Assembly (NCBI GenBank): GCA_022842595.1
Contig: JALHPF010000011.1
Coordinates: forward strand, 80,771 to 144,770
Direction: 5' to 3'
DNA: 64,000 nt
From: Rubrivivax sp.
GTDB taxonomy: Bacteria > Pseudomonadota > Gammaproteobacteria > Burkholderiales > Burkholderiaceae_C
The notes beneath the pieces are model-generated. The model was not told the origin of the DNA. It did no database searches and saw only the letters and a list, made by a program, of their open reading frames with translations. Shown in pieces: positions 10,243 through 18,254 of the stretch; position 1 is the first letter of the stretch, and each line of letters begins with the position of its first letter. The position numbers and the translations under genes are program-made.

Positions 10243-12099
10243 TCAACGCGGGTTCACTGCCAGCGAGGTCGGCTTCAAGCCCGCCGCCTGGGGCTTGGCG
10301 GCCGGGCTTTCTGGCGCCGCTGCCGTGGGCGTGGCTGCGGGTACGACCGGCCGGCGCTTGGCCATGGCGTCGTCGAGCAGCTTGATGCCGGCCTGCGACA
10401 GGCCCATGCCCTTGTTGATGGAGGCCTCGAACTGCTGCGGGTTGTGGAAGTGCGCGCCGTTGGCTGCCGACCACCACTCGTAGTGGATGTGGGCATCGGC
10501 ATGCCGGGCGCGCGCCTCGGTCAACACCGCCGCGTCGACGCCCATGTTCTGCGCCTGCTCGTACTTGTCGATCAGGCGGGTCAGCCAGAACTCGGCCTTG
10601 CGCATCTTGCCGGTCCAGCGTTCCTTCAGCGAATCGATGGCGTAGACGGCCTGCTTCTCGGTCCAGTCCTTGTGACAGGTCAGGCAAGTTTCCTTGATGT
10701 AGTGCTTGGGCGAGGTCTGCCAGTGCGAGGTGTAGGCCTTGCCGGTCTTGACGTCCTTGACCTTGGGCATGTGGCAGTCGGCGCACTCGACCCCGGCCAA
10801 CTGGTGCTTGCTGTTGTAGAAGGTCTCGACATCGGCGTGCTGGCCCTTCCACAACATGGCGCCGGTGAGGCCATGGCGGAAGTCACCGAACTTCAGGTCC
10901 TTGTAGTGCTGCTGGATGTCGTCCACCGCCTTGAAGGGGAAGTGGTTGGTGCGGGCATCGGCCATGGTCACCGGCTGCCCGGTGACGGGATCGGTGCCCG
11001 GGTTGCAGTTGTATTCCACGTGGCACTGCGCGCACTGCAGCTTGCTGTCGTAGCGGCTGAGCATGGCGATTTTGCGCGTGAAGCCGCGCTCACCCAGTTC
11101 CACCACGTTGATCTTCGCGCCCTTGGGGTCCTTGTGCCACAGGGTATCGGCCTCGGGCCGGGTCAGCGCCTGGATCAGGCCGTCGCGGATGACACGCGGC
11201 TTGGCGGCGTGCGGGTCGTGGCAGAAGTTGCAGTTCAGCGAGTGGTTGGTGTCCTTCACGAAATCGTTGACCTTGGACAGCCGGCTCCACTTGGCTTGGG
11301 GGTGGGGGTCGCCCATGTAGGCCCAGTCCAGGATGTGGTCGGACGTCTTGCAGGACATGCACACCGGGTTGGCCGCGGCGGCGGTGCCGGGCTTGAAGGC
11401 CTTGTGCGGCTCGCCGGGGAACTCGTCGACCAGCACGTCCCAGATCTTGAAGTTGCCGCCCATGCGCGCCAGGCCGGCCTTGCCTTCCTTGTTCTGGAAG
11501 CGGCCGCCGAAAGCCCGGTCCACCACCACCTGGTCATACAACGCAAAGGCGTGCGAGCGCGGCTCGTTGTGTTCGCGCGTGAAGCCGTGGGGCGTGAGGA
11601 TCTTGTCCATGGCACCGAAGGTGGCGACGCTCTTTTCCTTGTTCGCCTTCTTCTCGGTGTTCATGTTGTACATGGTGCGGTACTGGTTGTCGTGGCAGGT
11701 GCCGCAACTGGCAGGGTCCATGTTCGTGGAGGGGCGGCCCTTGCCCTTGGCCTTGTGCGTGTCGAGGCCGCCATGGCAGGAATCGCACCCCACCGTCTTG
11801 TGCCCGCCGTCCACGTGGAAGGCCTTCACCTCGGCGTGGCACTCGTAGCAGTCGGTGGCGTCGTAAGGCGTCTTGGCCGGCGCGGCGGTCTTCGTGCGCG
11901 CGGCCGTGACGACGGGCTTCGCGGTGGCGGCGGTCTTGACGGCCGGTGTGGCGGCTGCCGTGGCCGGCGTGCCGGCCGGGTTGGCCGCAGCTGGCATCTG
12001 CATGGCCAGCGCCCACAGGCCCATCGCCCCTGCCAGCAAGGCTCTGCGGCCGATGCGGAGCGGCCGGCCCCGGTCCACGGTCAAGTTCAGGGCGAGCAT
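10243..12099 (-). CDS. Octaheme cytochrome c nitrite reductase (ONR type)
   Basis: This is a 618-residue periplasmic protein with a signal sequence (core about 20-38). Eight heme sites are visible: CXXCH at 84, 105, 132, 290, 356, 439 and 472, and a CXXCK at 247-251. A catalytic Lys-ligated heme in fourth place is the arrangement of octaheme nitrite reductases such as TvNiR, in which an N-terminal triheme domain precedes an NrfA-like pentaheme part. Tyr363-Asn-Cys365 follows heme 6 and matches the Tyr-X-Cys pair that is covalently linked in TvNiR. The expected reaction is six-electron reduction of nitrite to ammonium, and possibly of sulfite or hydroxylamine. GAGGAG precedes the ATG. A TPR gene follows in the same operon, and an FNR box lies about 110 bases upstream. 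The Ala/Lys/Thr-rich stretch 41-78 is an unusual linker. Confidence 0.9.
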   Translation of the reverse strand: MLALNLTVDRGRPLRIGRRALLAGAMGLWALAMQMPAAANPAGTPATAAATPAVKTAATAKPVVTAARTKTAAPAKTPYDATDCYECHAEVKAFHVDGGHKTVGCDSCHGGLDTHKAKGKGRPSTNMDPASCGTCHDNQYRTMYNMNTEKKANKEKSVATFGAMDKILTPHGFTREHNEPRSHAFALYDQVVVDRAFGGRFQNKEGKAGLARMGGNFKIWDVLVDEFPGEPHKAFKPGTAAAANPVCMSCKTSDHILDWAYMGDPHPQAKWSRLSKVNDFVKDTNHSLNCNFCHDPHAAKPRVIRDGLIQALTRPEADTLWHKDPKGAKINVVELGERGFTRKIAMLSRYDSKLQCAQCHVEYNCNPGTDPVTGQPVTMADARTNHFPFKAVDDIQQHYKDLKFGDFRHGLTGAMLWKGQHADVETFYNSKHQLAGVECADCHMPKVKDVKTGKAYTSHWQTSPKHYIKETCLTCHKDWTEKQAVYAIDSLKERWTGKMRKAEFWLTRLIDKYEQAQNMGVDAAVLTEARARHADAHIHYEWWSAANGAHFHNPQQFEASINKGMGLSQAGIKLLDDAMAKRRPVVPAATPTAAAPESPAAKPQAAGLKPTSLAVNPR

Positions 12100-12208
12100 G
12101 ATTGGAGTCTCCTCATGCCCCCTTTAGGGGCGTCCGCACCGAACCGTTTTGGTGCACCAAGATGCTGCCTGCAATCCGTGACAGCCCACCCGACGACCCG
12201 ACGGGCAC

Positions 12209-12222
12209 TTGATGCACGTCAA
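12209..12222. promoter_or_regulatory. FNR-like box between octaheme reductase and EB_dh-like gene
   Basis: TTGATGCACGTCAA is a near-perfect FNR/DNR-type palindrome. Its centre lies about 116 bases from the leftward octaheme reductase start and 153 from the rightward lipoprotein start. Confidence 0.65.
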
Positions 12223-12368
12223 GTTCTTGACCCCCTCGAAAACCCTGAGTCGCTACTGCGGCCCGTTGCGGTGCTGTTCAGAAGGCGGGAAAGCTTGTGC
12301 CACGACAAGTCATTGCGGGGCAGCCAGTTGCTTAATGAAAAACCCAAAATGAAGTAAGGAGATCTTCG

Positions 12369-13412
12369 ATGCGTCGAGCCGCCCTGTCCTTGTCCGACAC
12401 CGCCGCCGCGGCGCTGCTGGCCGCCTGCGCCAGCCCCGAAGCCGAGGTCGCGCCCAACGTCCTGGTGTCGCAGAAGGTCAGCACGCCGCCGGTACTCGAC
12501 GGTCTGGCCAACGATGCCGCCTGGGCCGGCGCCAAGCCCATCAGGGTGGCGCTCAGCGGCGGCATGAACTTCGCCGGCGGCAAGGGCGAAACCAACGCCA
12601 CGCTGCGCAGCGTCTACAGCGGCGACACCGTGTACTTCCTGGTGCAGTACGACGACCCTACCGATTCGCAGCGCCGCGGCCCGTACCAGAAGCAGGCCGA
12701 CGGCTCGTGGACCAAGCTCAAGGACCCGGCCGACAAGGGCGGCGACGACAACGTCTACTACGAAGACAAGTGGGCCATGATCTGGAACATCAACAACTCC
12801 ATCGGCAACTTCGACAAGAAGGGCTGCGCCGTGGCCTGCCACATCGGCGAGGGCAAGCCCTATGGCAACAAGTACCTGGCCAAGGAAGGTGAGCTGGGTG
12901 ACATGTGGCACGCCAAGGGCTCGCGCACCGGCCCGCTGGGCAAGGTGGACGACCAGTACCTGGACCACACCCGCCACGACCCCAAAAACTCACCGAACGC
13001 GGGCCGCAAGAGCGACCCGGGCGGCCCCGAGTACCGGGGCTTCGGCCTGGTGGGCGGCAAGCCCGAGTTCATGCCGCGCGACGGCCGAACGTCCAACGTC
13101 TCGGGCCGCTACTACATCGTGGACGGCCAGCAGGTGCCGTTCGATGACAGCCGCTTCAAGGCGGGTGACGAAGTGCCCTCCTACGTCGTCCTGCCGCTGA
13201 AGGGCGACCGCGCCGACATCAACGTCGCCACCCGCTGGGCCGGTGGGGTCCACACCTCCGAAGCCAGCCGCAAGCTGGTGACGGGCAGCAAGCTGGACGT
13301 GCAGTTCAGCGACCTCACCCAGTCCTACGGCTTCGGCTTCGCGGCCTTCGACAACGCGCAGGTCCAGCACGCCACGGGCGACGACCCGCTGTACCTGAAG
13401 TTCTCGAAGTAA
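12369..13412 (+). CDS. Ethylbenzene dehydrogenase gamma-like (EB_dh) lipoprotein
   Basis: The ATG follows a strong AAGGAGA site. The 347-residue product has a lipobox, Leu-Leu-Ala-Ala-Cys with Cys20, so it is probably anchored in a membrane facing the periplasm. The rest is the EB_dh/CBM9-like beta-sandwich that binds heme b in the gamma subunits of ethylbenzene and DMSO-family dehydrogenases. A Cys153-Ala-Val-Ala-Cys157-His158 element (CX3CH) could bind heme c or form a disulfide. No molybdopterin catalytic subunit is in the window, so this is an orphan gamma-like protein. Divergence from the octaheme reductase across a shared FNR box suggests a role in electron delivery. Function is not established. 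Confidence 0.7.
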   Translation: MRRAALSLSDTAAAALLAACASPEAEVAPNVLVSQKVSTPPVLDGLANDAAWAGAKPIRVALSGGMNFAGGKGETNATLRSVYSGDTVYFLVQYDDPTDSQRRGPYQKQADGSWTKLKDPADKGGDDNVYYEDKWAMIWNINNSIGNFDKKGCAVACHIGEGKPYGNKYLAKEGELGDMWHAKGSRTGPLGKVDDQYLDHTRHDPKNSPNAGRKSDPGGPEYRGFGLVGGKPEFMPRDGRTSNVSGRYYIVDGQQVPFDDSRFKAGDEVPSYVVLPLKGDRADINVATRWAGGVHTSEASRKLVTGSKLDVQFSDLTQSYGFGFAAFDNAQVQHATGDDPLYLKFSK

Positions 13413-13458
13413 GTGCCCCGCATTCCCGCCCGGGCGCCGCCGCGGGCGCGGGTCGGCC

Positions 13459-15486
13459 TCAGTTCGACATCCGCTTCTCAGGCGCCGGCAACAGGGCCGC
13501 GACCACCAGTTCAGCCAGGTCCTGCGACTGCACACCGGCACCCTGCGGCAGCGCGCCCAGGCCGTCGGCCATCATGACGGCGCAGTACGGGCACGCCGTG
13601 GCAATCGTGGCCGGCGTGGTTTCCAACGCCTGCTCCACACGCAGGATGTTGATGCGCTTGCCGATGGTCTCTTCCATCCACATGCGCCCGCCACCGGCGC
13701 CGCAACACATGGCCTTCTCGCGTGAGAGCGCCATCTCCAGCGGGGTGTCGCTGCACAGCTGGCGCAGCACCTGGCGCGGCGCGTCGAACTCGCCGTTGTG
13801 GCGGCCCAGGTAACAGGGGTCGTGGAAGACCACGCGCTGCAGTTGCGCATGCACGTGGATGCGCCCCTGGGACAACAGGTCGGCGATGACCTGGGTGTGG
13901 TGCAGCACTTCGAAGTGCCCGCCCAGGTCGGGGTACTCGTTGCGCAAGGTGTTCAGCGCGTGTGGGTCGCAGGTGACGATGCGTTTGACGTTCAGGCCGT
14001 TGAGTGTTTCGACCAGGCTGCCGGCCAGTTGCTGGAACAGCATCTCGTTGCCCACCCGCCGCACGCACTCGCCAGTGGAGCCTTCCGCACCCGCCAGGAT
14101 GCCGAAGCGCACGCCCGCGGCCTGCAGCACGGCCACGAAGGCGCGGGCGATCTTCTGGCCGCGCGGGTCGAAGGACATCGCCGAGCCGACGTAGAACAGG
14201 CAGTCCAGGCCCGCCATGTCCTGCGCATTCCGCACCACCGGCACGCCCAGTCCGGCAGCCCAGTCGCCGCGCTGCGATGCCTGCAGGCCCCAGGGGTTGC
14301 CCTGCGCTTCGTAGGCCTCGAAGACCTTTTTCAGCGCGTGCGGGAACTCGCCGGCGATCATCACCTGGTGCTGGCGCATGCGGAAGAGCTTGTCCAGGTG
14401 CTCCAGCTCAATGGGGCAGGCGGACTCGCAGTAGCCGCAAGACGTGCAGGCCCACAAGGTGTCTTCGCTGATCACCTCGCCCACCAGCGCCGGCAGCGGC
14501 TGCGGTGTACCCGAAGCCACGATGAGCCCGCGTTGCGACATCAGGTGGCGCTTGAGGTCGTCGTTCACGGCCTTCAGCGACAGCGGCTTGCCCGTCAGGT
14601 GCGTGGGGCAGGCGTCCTTGCAGCGTCCGCACTCGGTGCAGGTGAAGGCGTCCAGGCCGTCCTTCCAGACCAGGTCGCGCGCGTCGCGCACGCCGGCCTT
14701 CATGTCGGCCTCGTCGGTGGCTTGCATGAGCTTGTCGATGTCCACCGTGGGCACCGTGTGCCCCGGCCTGCCGCGGCGGAAGTACAGCGTGGGCAGGGCC
14801 GTGACGATGTGGAAGTGCTCGCCTGTCGGCAGCAGCACCAGAAAGCCCAGCACCACGGCCATCTGCGTCCAGTAGCTGCCCACGTAGCCAACGCTCAGCG
14901 CCGCCGGTGACCACCCGCCCAGAGCCCCGGCGAGCGCGCCGCCCACGAACGCAAAGGCCTGCTCGTGGGCGATGCCAGGCACCTCGGTGGAGAGCTTGGC
15001 GAATCGGAAGGCGTCGAAGGCGAAGTCCGTGAGCATGATGCTCAGGATCAGCCCCAACACCAGCAGACCCTCGCGGTTGCGCTCCAGGCGCGCCGGGCGC
15101 AGCACCAGTCGGCGCCAGAATCCGTACAGCACCGCCAGCGTCACCGCCAGCTCGACGCCGTCCTTCAGCGCCGCAAACGGCCCGCCGAAGGCCTCGGGGA
15201 AGACGAAGGCCTCGTCATAGCCGATGACCAGCAGCTGCAGCTTGCGCAGCAGCAGCGCCAGGAAGCCCAGGAAGATGACCGCGTGCATCACCCCCGGTCT
15301 CCATTCGCGCTTGACCATGCGGTGCTGCATGAAACCGTTGACGAGAACGCTGCGCAGCCGCTGCCACGGCTGGTCCCAGCGCGGCTGCGGCTGCAGCGCC
15401 ATCACGATCTGCAGCTTGCGCCAAGCCAGCAGCGAGAAGCCCGCTGCGGCCAACAGCATCAGCAGGCTGATGCCGAGAGGGCTCAC
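13459..15486 (-). CDS. DsrM/DsrK-like fusion: membrane cytochrome b-like domain plus Hdr-type Fe-S domain
   Basis: The 675-residue protein has about six membrane helices in residues 1-230, with His68 inside a helix and His224/His226 at the end of another, as in NarI/DsrM b-heme domains. A cytoplasmic region follows with two [4Fe-4S] motifs (Cys283/286/289/293 and Cys347/350/353/357). After that comes a CCG-type (HdrD/GlpC) domain with Cys558, Cys594-Cys595 and a Cys-Pro-Tyr-Cys near 634. The design resembles DsrM and DsrK, or HmcF-like proteins, in one chain: a quinone-linked membrane electron carrier. The substrate is unknown. It is followed across a short gap by the cyclic-nucleotide-binding gene upstream, and faces the EB_dh-like gene tail to tail. 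Confidence 0.78.
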   Translation of the reverse strand: MSPLGISLLMLLAAAGFSLLAWRKLQIVMALQPQPRWDQPWQRLRSVLVNGFMQHRMVKREWRPGVMHAVIFLGFLALLLRKLQLLVIGYDEAFVFPEAFGGPFAALKDGVELAVTLAVLYGFWRRLVLRPARLERNREGLLVLGLILSIMLTDFAFDAFRFAKLSTEVPGIAHEQAFAFVGGALAGALGGWSPAALSVGYVGSYWTQMAVVLGFLVLLPTGEHFHIVTALPTLYFRRGRPGHTVPTVDIDKLMQATDEADMKAGVRDARDLVWKDGLDAFTCTECGRCKDACPTHLTGKPLSLKAVNDDLKRHLMSQRGLIVASGTPQPLPALVGEVISEDTLWACTSCGYCESACPIELEHLDKLFRMRQHQVMIAGEFPHALKKVFEAYEAQGNPWGLQASQRGDWAAGLGVPVVRNAQDMAGLDCLFYVGSAMSFDPRGQKIARAFVAVLQAAGVRFGILAGAEGSTGECVRRVGNEMLFQQLAGSLVETLNGLNVKRIVTCDPHALNTLRNEYPDLGGHFEVLHHTQVIADLLSQGRIHVHAQLQRVVFHDPCYLGRHNGEFDAPRQVLRQLCSDTPLEMALSREKAMCCGAGGGRMWMEETIGKRINILRVEQALETTPATIATACPYCAVMMADGLGALPQGAGVQSQDLAELVVAALLPAPEKRMSN

Positions 15487-15516
15487 GACGGCAGCCTCGA
15501 CAAAGGCACCGATCGA

Positions 15517-16008
15517 TCAGTAGCGACCGTGCTGCTTGACGATGTAGTTCGTCAGCTCGCTGGCCTGCACGGACAGCCGCGTCTGCACGCGGTGCACGGT
15601 GCGCACGATGGCGCACATCACCGCGTACAGCACGCGCGGGTGGGTGTCGATCAGGCTCTCGAGCTGTTCGCGCTCGAGCACCAGCACCTGTCCGTCGCTG
15701 GAGGCAACCAGCGAGGCGTGGCGTGGCGCGCCGTCGAGAAACCCCAGTTCGTGGGCGAAGTCGCCCGGATTCAGGGTGGCCAGGACGGTCTCGTCGGGCG
15801 TGCCGCGGTGTTTCACGATGGCAAGCGCGCCTTGCACGATGACGAACAGGCGGTTGTCGACCCGGCCTTCTTCGGCCAGCAACTGGGCCGCCTGCACCGG
15901 TTGCAGCCGCAACCGGGTGGCCAGCACAGCCTGCTGCGATGCGTCGAGACCGGCGGACAAGGGGCTGGCCAGGACGGCTTGTTCCAGGGTGGGGGCGGCG
16001 TTGTTCAT
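15517..16008 (-). CDS. Cyclic-nucleotide-binding-domain protein without a DNA-binding domain
   Basis: From the ATG at 16008, preceded by GAGAGGG, this is 163 residues. Residues about 15-130 form a cNMP-binding (Crp_N-like) beta-roll, with the Gly-Asp-Phe-Ala-His-Glu-Leu-Gly segment that corresponds to the phosphate-binding cassette. The remainder is one helix; there is no helix-turn-helix, so it is not an FNR/Crp regulator. Such stand-alone domains often act as sensors by protein contact. It lies 30 bases upstream of, and in the same direction as, the membrane Fe-S fusion, so it may modulate that protein. An FNR-like box at 16081 lies 73 bases before its start. Its own ligand is unknown. Confidence 0.78.
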   Translation of the reverse strand: MNNAAPTLEQAVLASPLSAGLDASQQAVLATRLRLQPVQAAQLLAEEGRVDNRLFVIVQGALAIVKHRGTPDETVLATLNPGDFAHELGFLDGAPRHASLVASSDGQVLVLEREQLESLIDTHPRVLYAVMCAIVRTVHRVQTRLSVQASELTNYIVKQHGRY

Positions 16009-16080
16009 GACCCTCTCGCGCGTGGAGCCGGACCCGCCGGCGACATGCGGCCGACGATAGGCCGTGCCCCGGCCAGGCGC

Positions 16081-16094
16081 TTGATGCAGGTCAA
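16081..16094. promoter_or_regulatory. FNR-like box upstream of the cNMP-binding gene
   Basis: TTGATGCAGGTCAA is a good FNR-type palindrome centred about 80 bases before the leftward ATG at 16008. It overlaps the last codons of the SDR gene, in the right place for a promoter of the cNMP-binding/Fe-S fusion pair. Confidence 0.6.
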
Positions 16095-17629
16095 GACACG
16101 CGGACGGAGCTCGGCGTGCGCTGCTCCAGGGCCTCGGCACGGCGGGCCATGCGGGCCGTCATGCCCTTGAAGATGAACAGATGGGCAGGCACGAGGGCGT
16201 ACCAGTACAGCAGGCCCCAGATGCCTTGCGGGTGCCAGTAGGCCGTCACCGTGACGCAGCACGAAGGTGCGTCCGGGGACAGGCCCTCACCCACGGGGTC
16301 GGCCACTGGCGCGATGTCGATCTCCAGCACGCCCGAGCCCGGCGAGCGCATGCCGAACTGCAGCGTCAGCCGCCGCCCTTGCTCGACGCCCAGCACCGTC
16401 CAGTAGTCGATGCGGTCGCCCAGGCGCAGCTCGGTCGGATGGCGCCGCCCGCGGGTCAGGCCCCGGCCGCCGAGCAGCCAGTCGGCAAACCCGCGCAGCC
16501 ACCACAACACGTCCATGTAGAGGTAACCGTTGTCGCCACCCAGGGTGCTGACCACCTGCCACATCGAAGCCTCTGACGCCTGGGCCACGGCACTGCCCCC
16601 CGCCCGCTTGGCATAGAAGGCGTTGTCGATGCGGAAGTCGCGGAACATCATCAGCCCTTCGGTCCAGCGCGCCGCCACGGTGTGCGTGCGCTCGGCCTCC
16701 AGCGCGGCCTGGATCGATTCCTTGAACGTCAGCAGCCGCTGCGGCACCATGCGCCGCAGCGCCGCGTCATCGGCCGGCAGGTCGTGCTTCAAGCCACCAA
16801 TCAGCGCCCGGGCGATGTTGGCCGGCACCGCCGTCACCAGACCCAGCCAGTGGGCCGACAGCGTCGGTGTCAGCAGCGGCACGCGCACGATGCGCGGGCG
16901 GCGCCCCACCGCTTCGCCGTACTGGCGCATGACGTCCTCGTAGCTGATGTAGTCGGGGCCAGCAGCGTCCAGCACCTGGCCGGCGGCCTCGGCGATGGTG
17001 GCGATGCGCACCAGGTACTCCAGCAAGTTGTCCAGCGCGATCGGACCCGACTTCGACTGCACCCACTTGGGCGTCAGCATGACCGGCAGGTGGTTGACCA
17101 GGTCACGAATCACCTCGTAGGCCGCCGAGCCGGCGCCGACGATGATGCCGGCGCGGATCTCCGTCACCGGCACCGCCCCCTGGCGCAAGCGCACGCCGGT
17201 GTCGCGGCGCGAGGTCAGGTGTTCGGAATCGGCGTCGGCGGGAATCAGCCCGCCCAGGTAGACGATGCGCCGCACGCCTGCTGCGGCCGCGGCAGCCGCG
17301 AAGTGGTCTGCAGCGAGCAGGTCGAGCGCACCAAAGTTGCGGCCGGCAGCCATCGAATGCACGAGGTAGTAGGCGGTGTCCACGCCCTCAAGCGCCGCGC
17401 CCAGGGTGGACGGCTGCAGGGCGTCAGCGGCCACGAGCTCTGCGCCCTGCCAGCCGCGCGACTGCAACGCGCCCAGGCTGCGGGCGCTGGCCCGCACGCG
17501 CACGCCATCGCGCAGCAGGCGTGCGACGAGATGGCTGCCGATGTAGCCGGTGGCGCCGAACACCAGCACCAAGGGGCCCGGAACCACCGCTCCTTGATCT
17601 GGCGCAAGAGGCCGCTGTGCTGCATGCAT
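16091..17629 (-). CDS. SDR-family NAD(P)-binding protein with DUF2867 domain
   Basis: The N-terminal part is an extended short-chain dehydrogenase/NmrA-like Rossmann domain, with Gly-Ala-Thr-Gly-Tyr-Ile-Gly close to the start and a partner Arg-rich loop. The C-terminal half is a DUF2867 lipid-binding-like domain ending in two hydrophobic helices (Trp-Gly-Leu-Leu-Tyr-Trp-Tyr). From Met at 17629 the length is 512 residues. Starts at 17671 or 17668 are possible but would collide with the divergent gene at 17670. Two-domain proteins of this type are common in proteobacteria and have no firmly assigned reaction. The Gly-X-X-Gly-X-X-Gly motif supports NAD(P) binding. Confidence 0.75.
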   Translation of the reverse strand: MHAAQRPLAPDQGAVVPGPLVLVFGATGYIGSHLVARLLRDGVRVRASARSLGALQSRGWQGAELVAADALQPSTLGAALEGVDTAYYLVHSMAAGRNFGALDLLAADHFAAAAAAAGVRRIVYLGGLIPADADSEHLTSRRDTGVRLRQGAVPVTEIRAGIIVGAGSAAYEVIRDLVNHLPVMLTPKWVQSKSGPIALDNLLEYLVRIATIAEAAGQVLDAAGPDYISYEDVMRQYGEAVGRRPRIVRVPLLTPTLSAHWLGLVTAVPANIARALIGGLKHDLPADDAALRRMVPQRLLTFKESIQAALEAERTHTVAARWTEGLMMFRDFRIDNAFYAKRAGGSAVAQASEASMWQVVSTLGGDNGYLYMDVLWWLRGFADWLLGGRGLTRGRRHPTELRLGDRIDYWTVLGVEQGRRLTLQFGMRSPGSGVLEIDIAPVADPVGEGLSPDAPSCCVTVTAYWHPQGIWGLLYWYALVPAHLFIFKGMTARMARRAEALEQRTPSSVRVS

Positions 17630-17669
17630 ATCGTTCGACGCCTGACCCGCCACAAAGGAAGCAGCCATC

Positions 17670-17870
17670 ATGACCGATAACGCAATGACCTGGCCGGAGC
17701 TGGCTGCACAGCTGTACGACAAGCTCACCGGCCGTGGCGCGGAGATCACCTACGAGTTCCAGAATCTGGAGGTCTTCGTGCCCGACAGCCATGTCGAAAC
17801 ACCGACCTTCGCCAAGTGGAAGCTCAACGGCGTGCTGAAGATCCGCACCCGCGACGCCCGGCAGGGCTGA
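17670..17870 (+). CDS. Small conserved-looking protein, function unknown
   Basis: This is a 66-residue acidic/neutral protein with no signal peptide or membrane segment. AAGGAAG lies 8 bases before the ATG, which supports translation. I do not recognise a family. It begins a rightward run of short-spaced genes leading into ubiE and menA, and diverges from the SDR gene. Confidence 0.55.
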   Translation: MTDNAMTWPELAAQLYDKLTGRGAEITYEFQNLEVFVPDSHVETPTFAKWKLNGVLKIRTRDARQG

Positions 17871-17903
17871 TGGCACGCCACGACCACCATGACGTGAGCT
17901 GAC

Positions 17904-18254
17904 GTGACCATCCCCGTTGACGCCCTCGGGCACCTGAGCCTGGTCGACCCCCAACAGCGTTGCATCGACATCCAGGCGCGCGGTGCTTCGGTGGACATCG
18001 GCTTCCCCGATCTGGGCAGCGCACGCCAGGCCTACCTGGCGTTCTCGACCCGCGCCGACAGCAACCGCGCCATCGCACTCGCGCAACGCGAGTTGCAGCG
18101 CGCCGACCTGGCATTGCGCTTCACGGTGCGCGGGGTCATGGTGGCTCAGCTCAGCGGCGACACGCGTGGCAACCTGGTCAGCCGCGCGTTGCGCTTGAAC
18201 GGGACAGACATCCGATGGCGTGGCATGCTGCGGGCATTCCTGGGTTTGCGATGA
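17904..18254 (+). CDS. Unknown protein upstream of ubiE
   Basis: A GTG start gives 116 residues ending in a TGA that overlaps the ubiE ATG (ATGA). The sequence has a beta-rich first half and an amphipathic helix rich in Ala, Arg and Gln around 45-70; no membrane segment or motif is recognised. Tight coupling to ubiE suggests cotranscription, possibly a quinone-related accessory, but nothing in the residues shows that. Confidence 0.55.
   Translation: MTIPVDALGHLSLVDPQQRCIDIQARGASVDIGFPDLGSARQAYLAFSTRADSNRAIALAQRELQRADLALRFTVRGVMVAQLSGDTRGNLVSRALRLNGTDIRWRGMLRAFLGLR

Noticed and set aside
10240..12357. Rightward 705-codon frame opposite the octaheme reductase
   Set aside because: The reverse strand has eight ordered heme motifs and a signal peptide; this frame is its shadow.
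15517..16008. The cNMP-binding protein as the FNR regulator of the region
   Set aside because: It has no helix-turn-helix and no N-terminal Fe-S cysteines, so it cannot read the palindromes.
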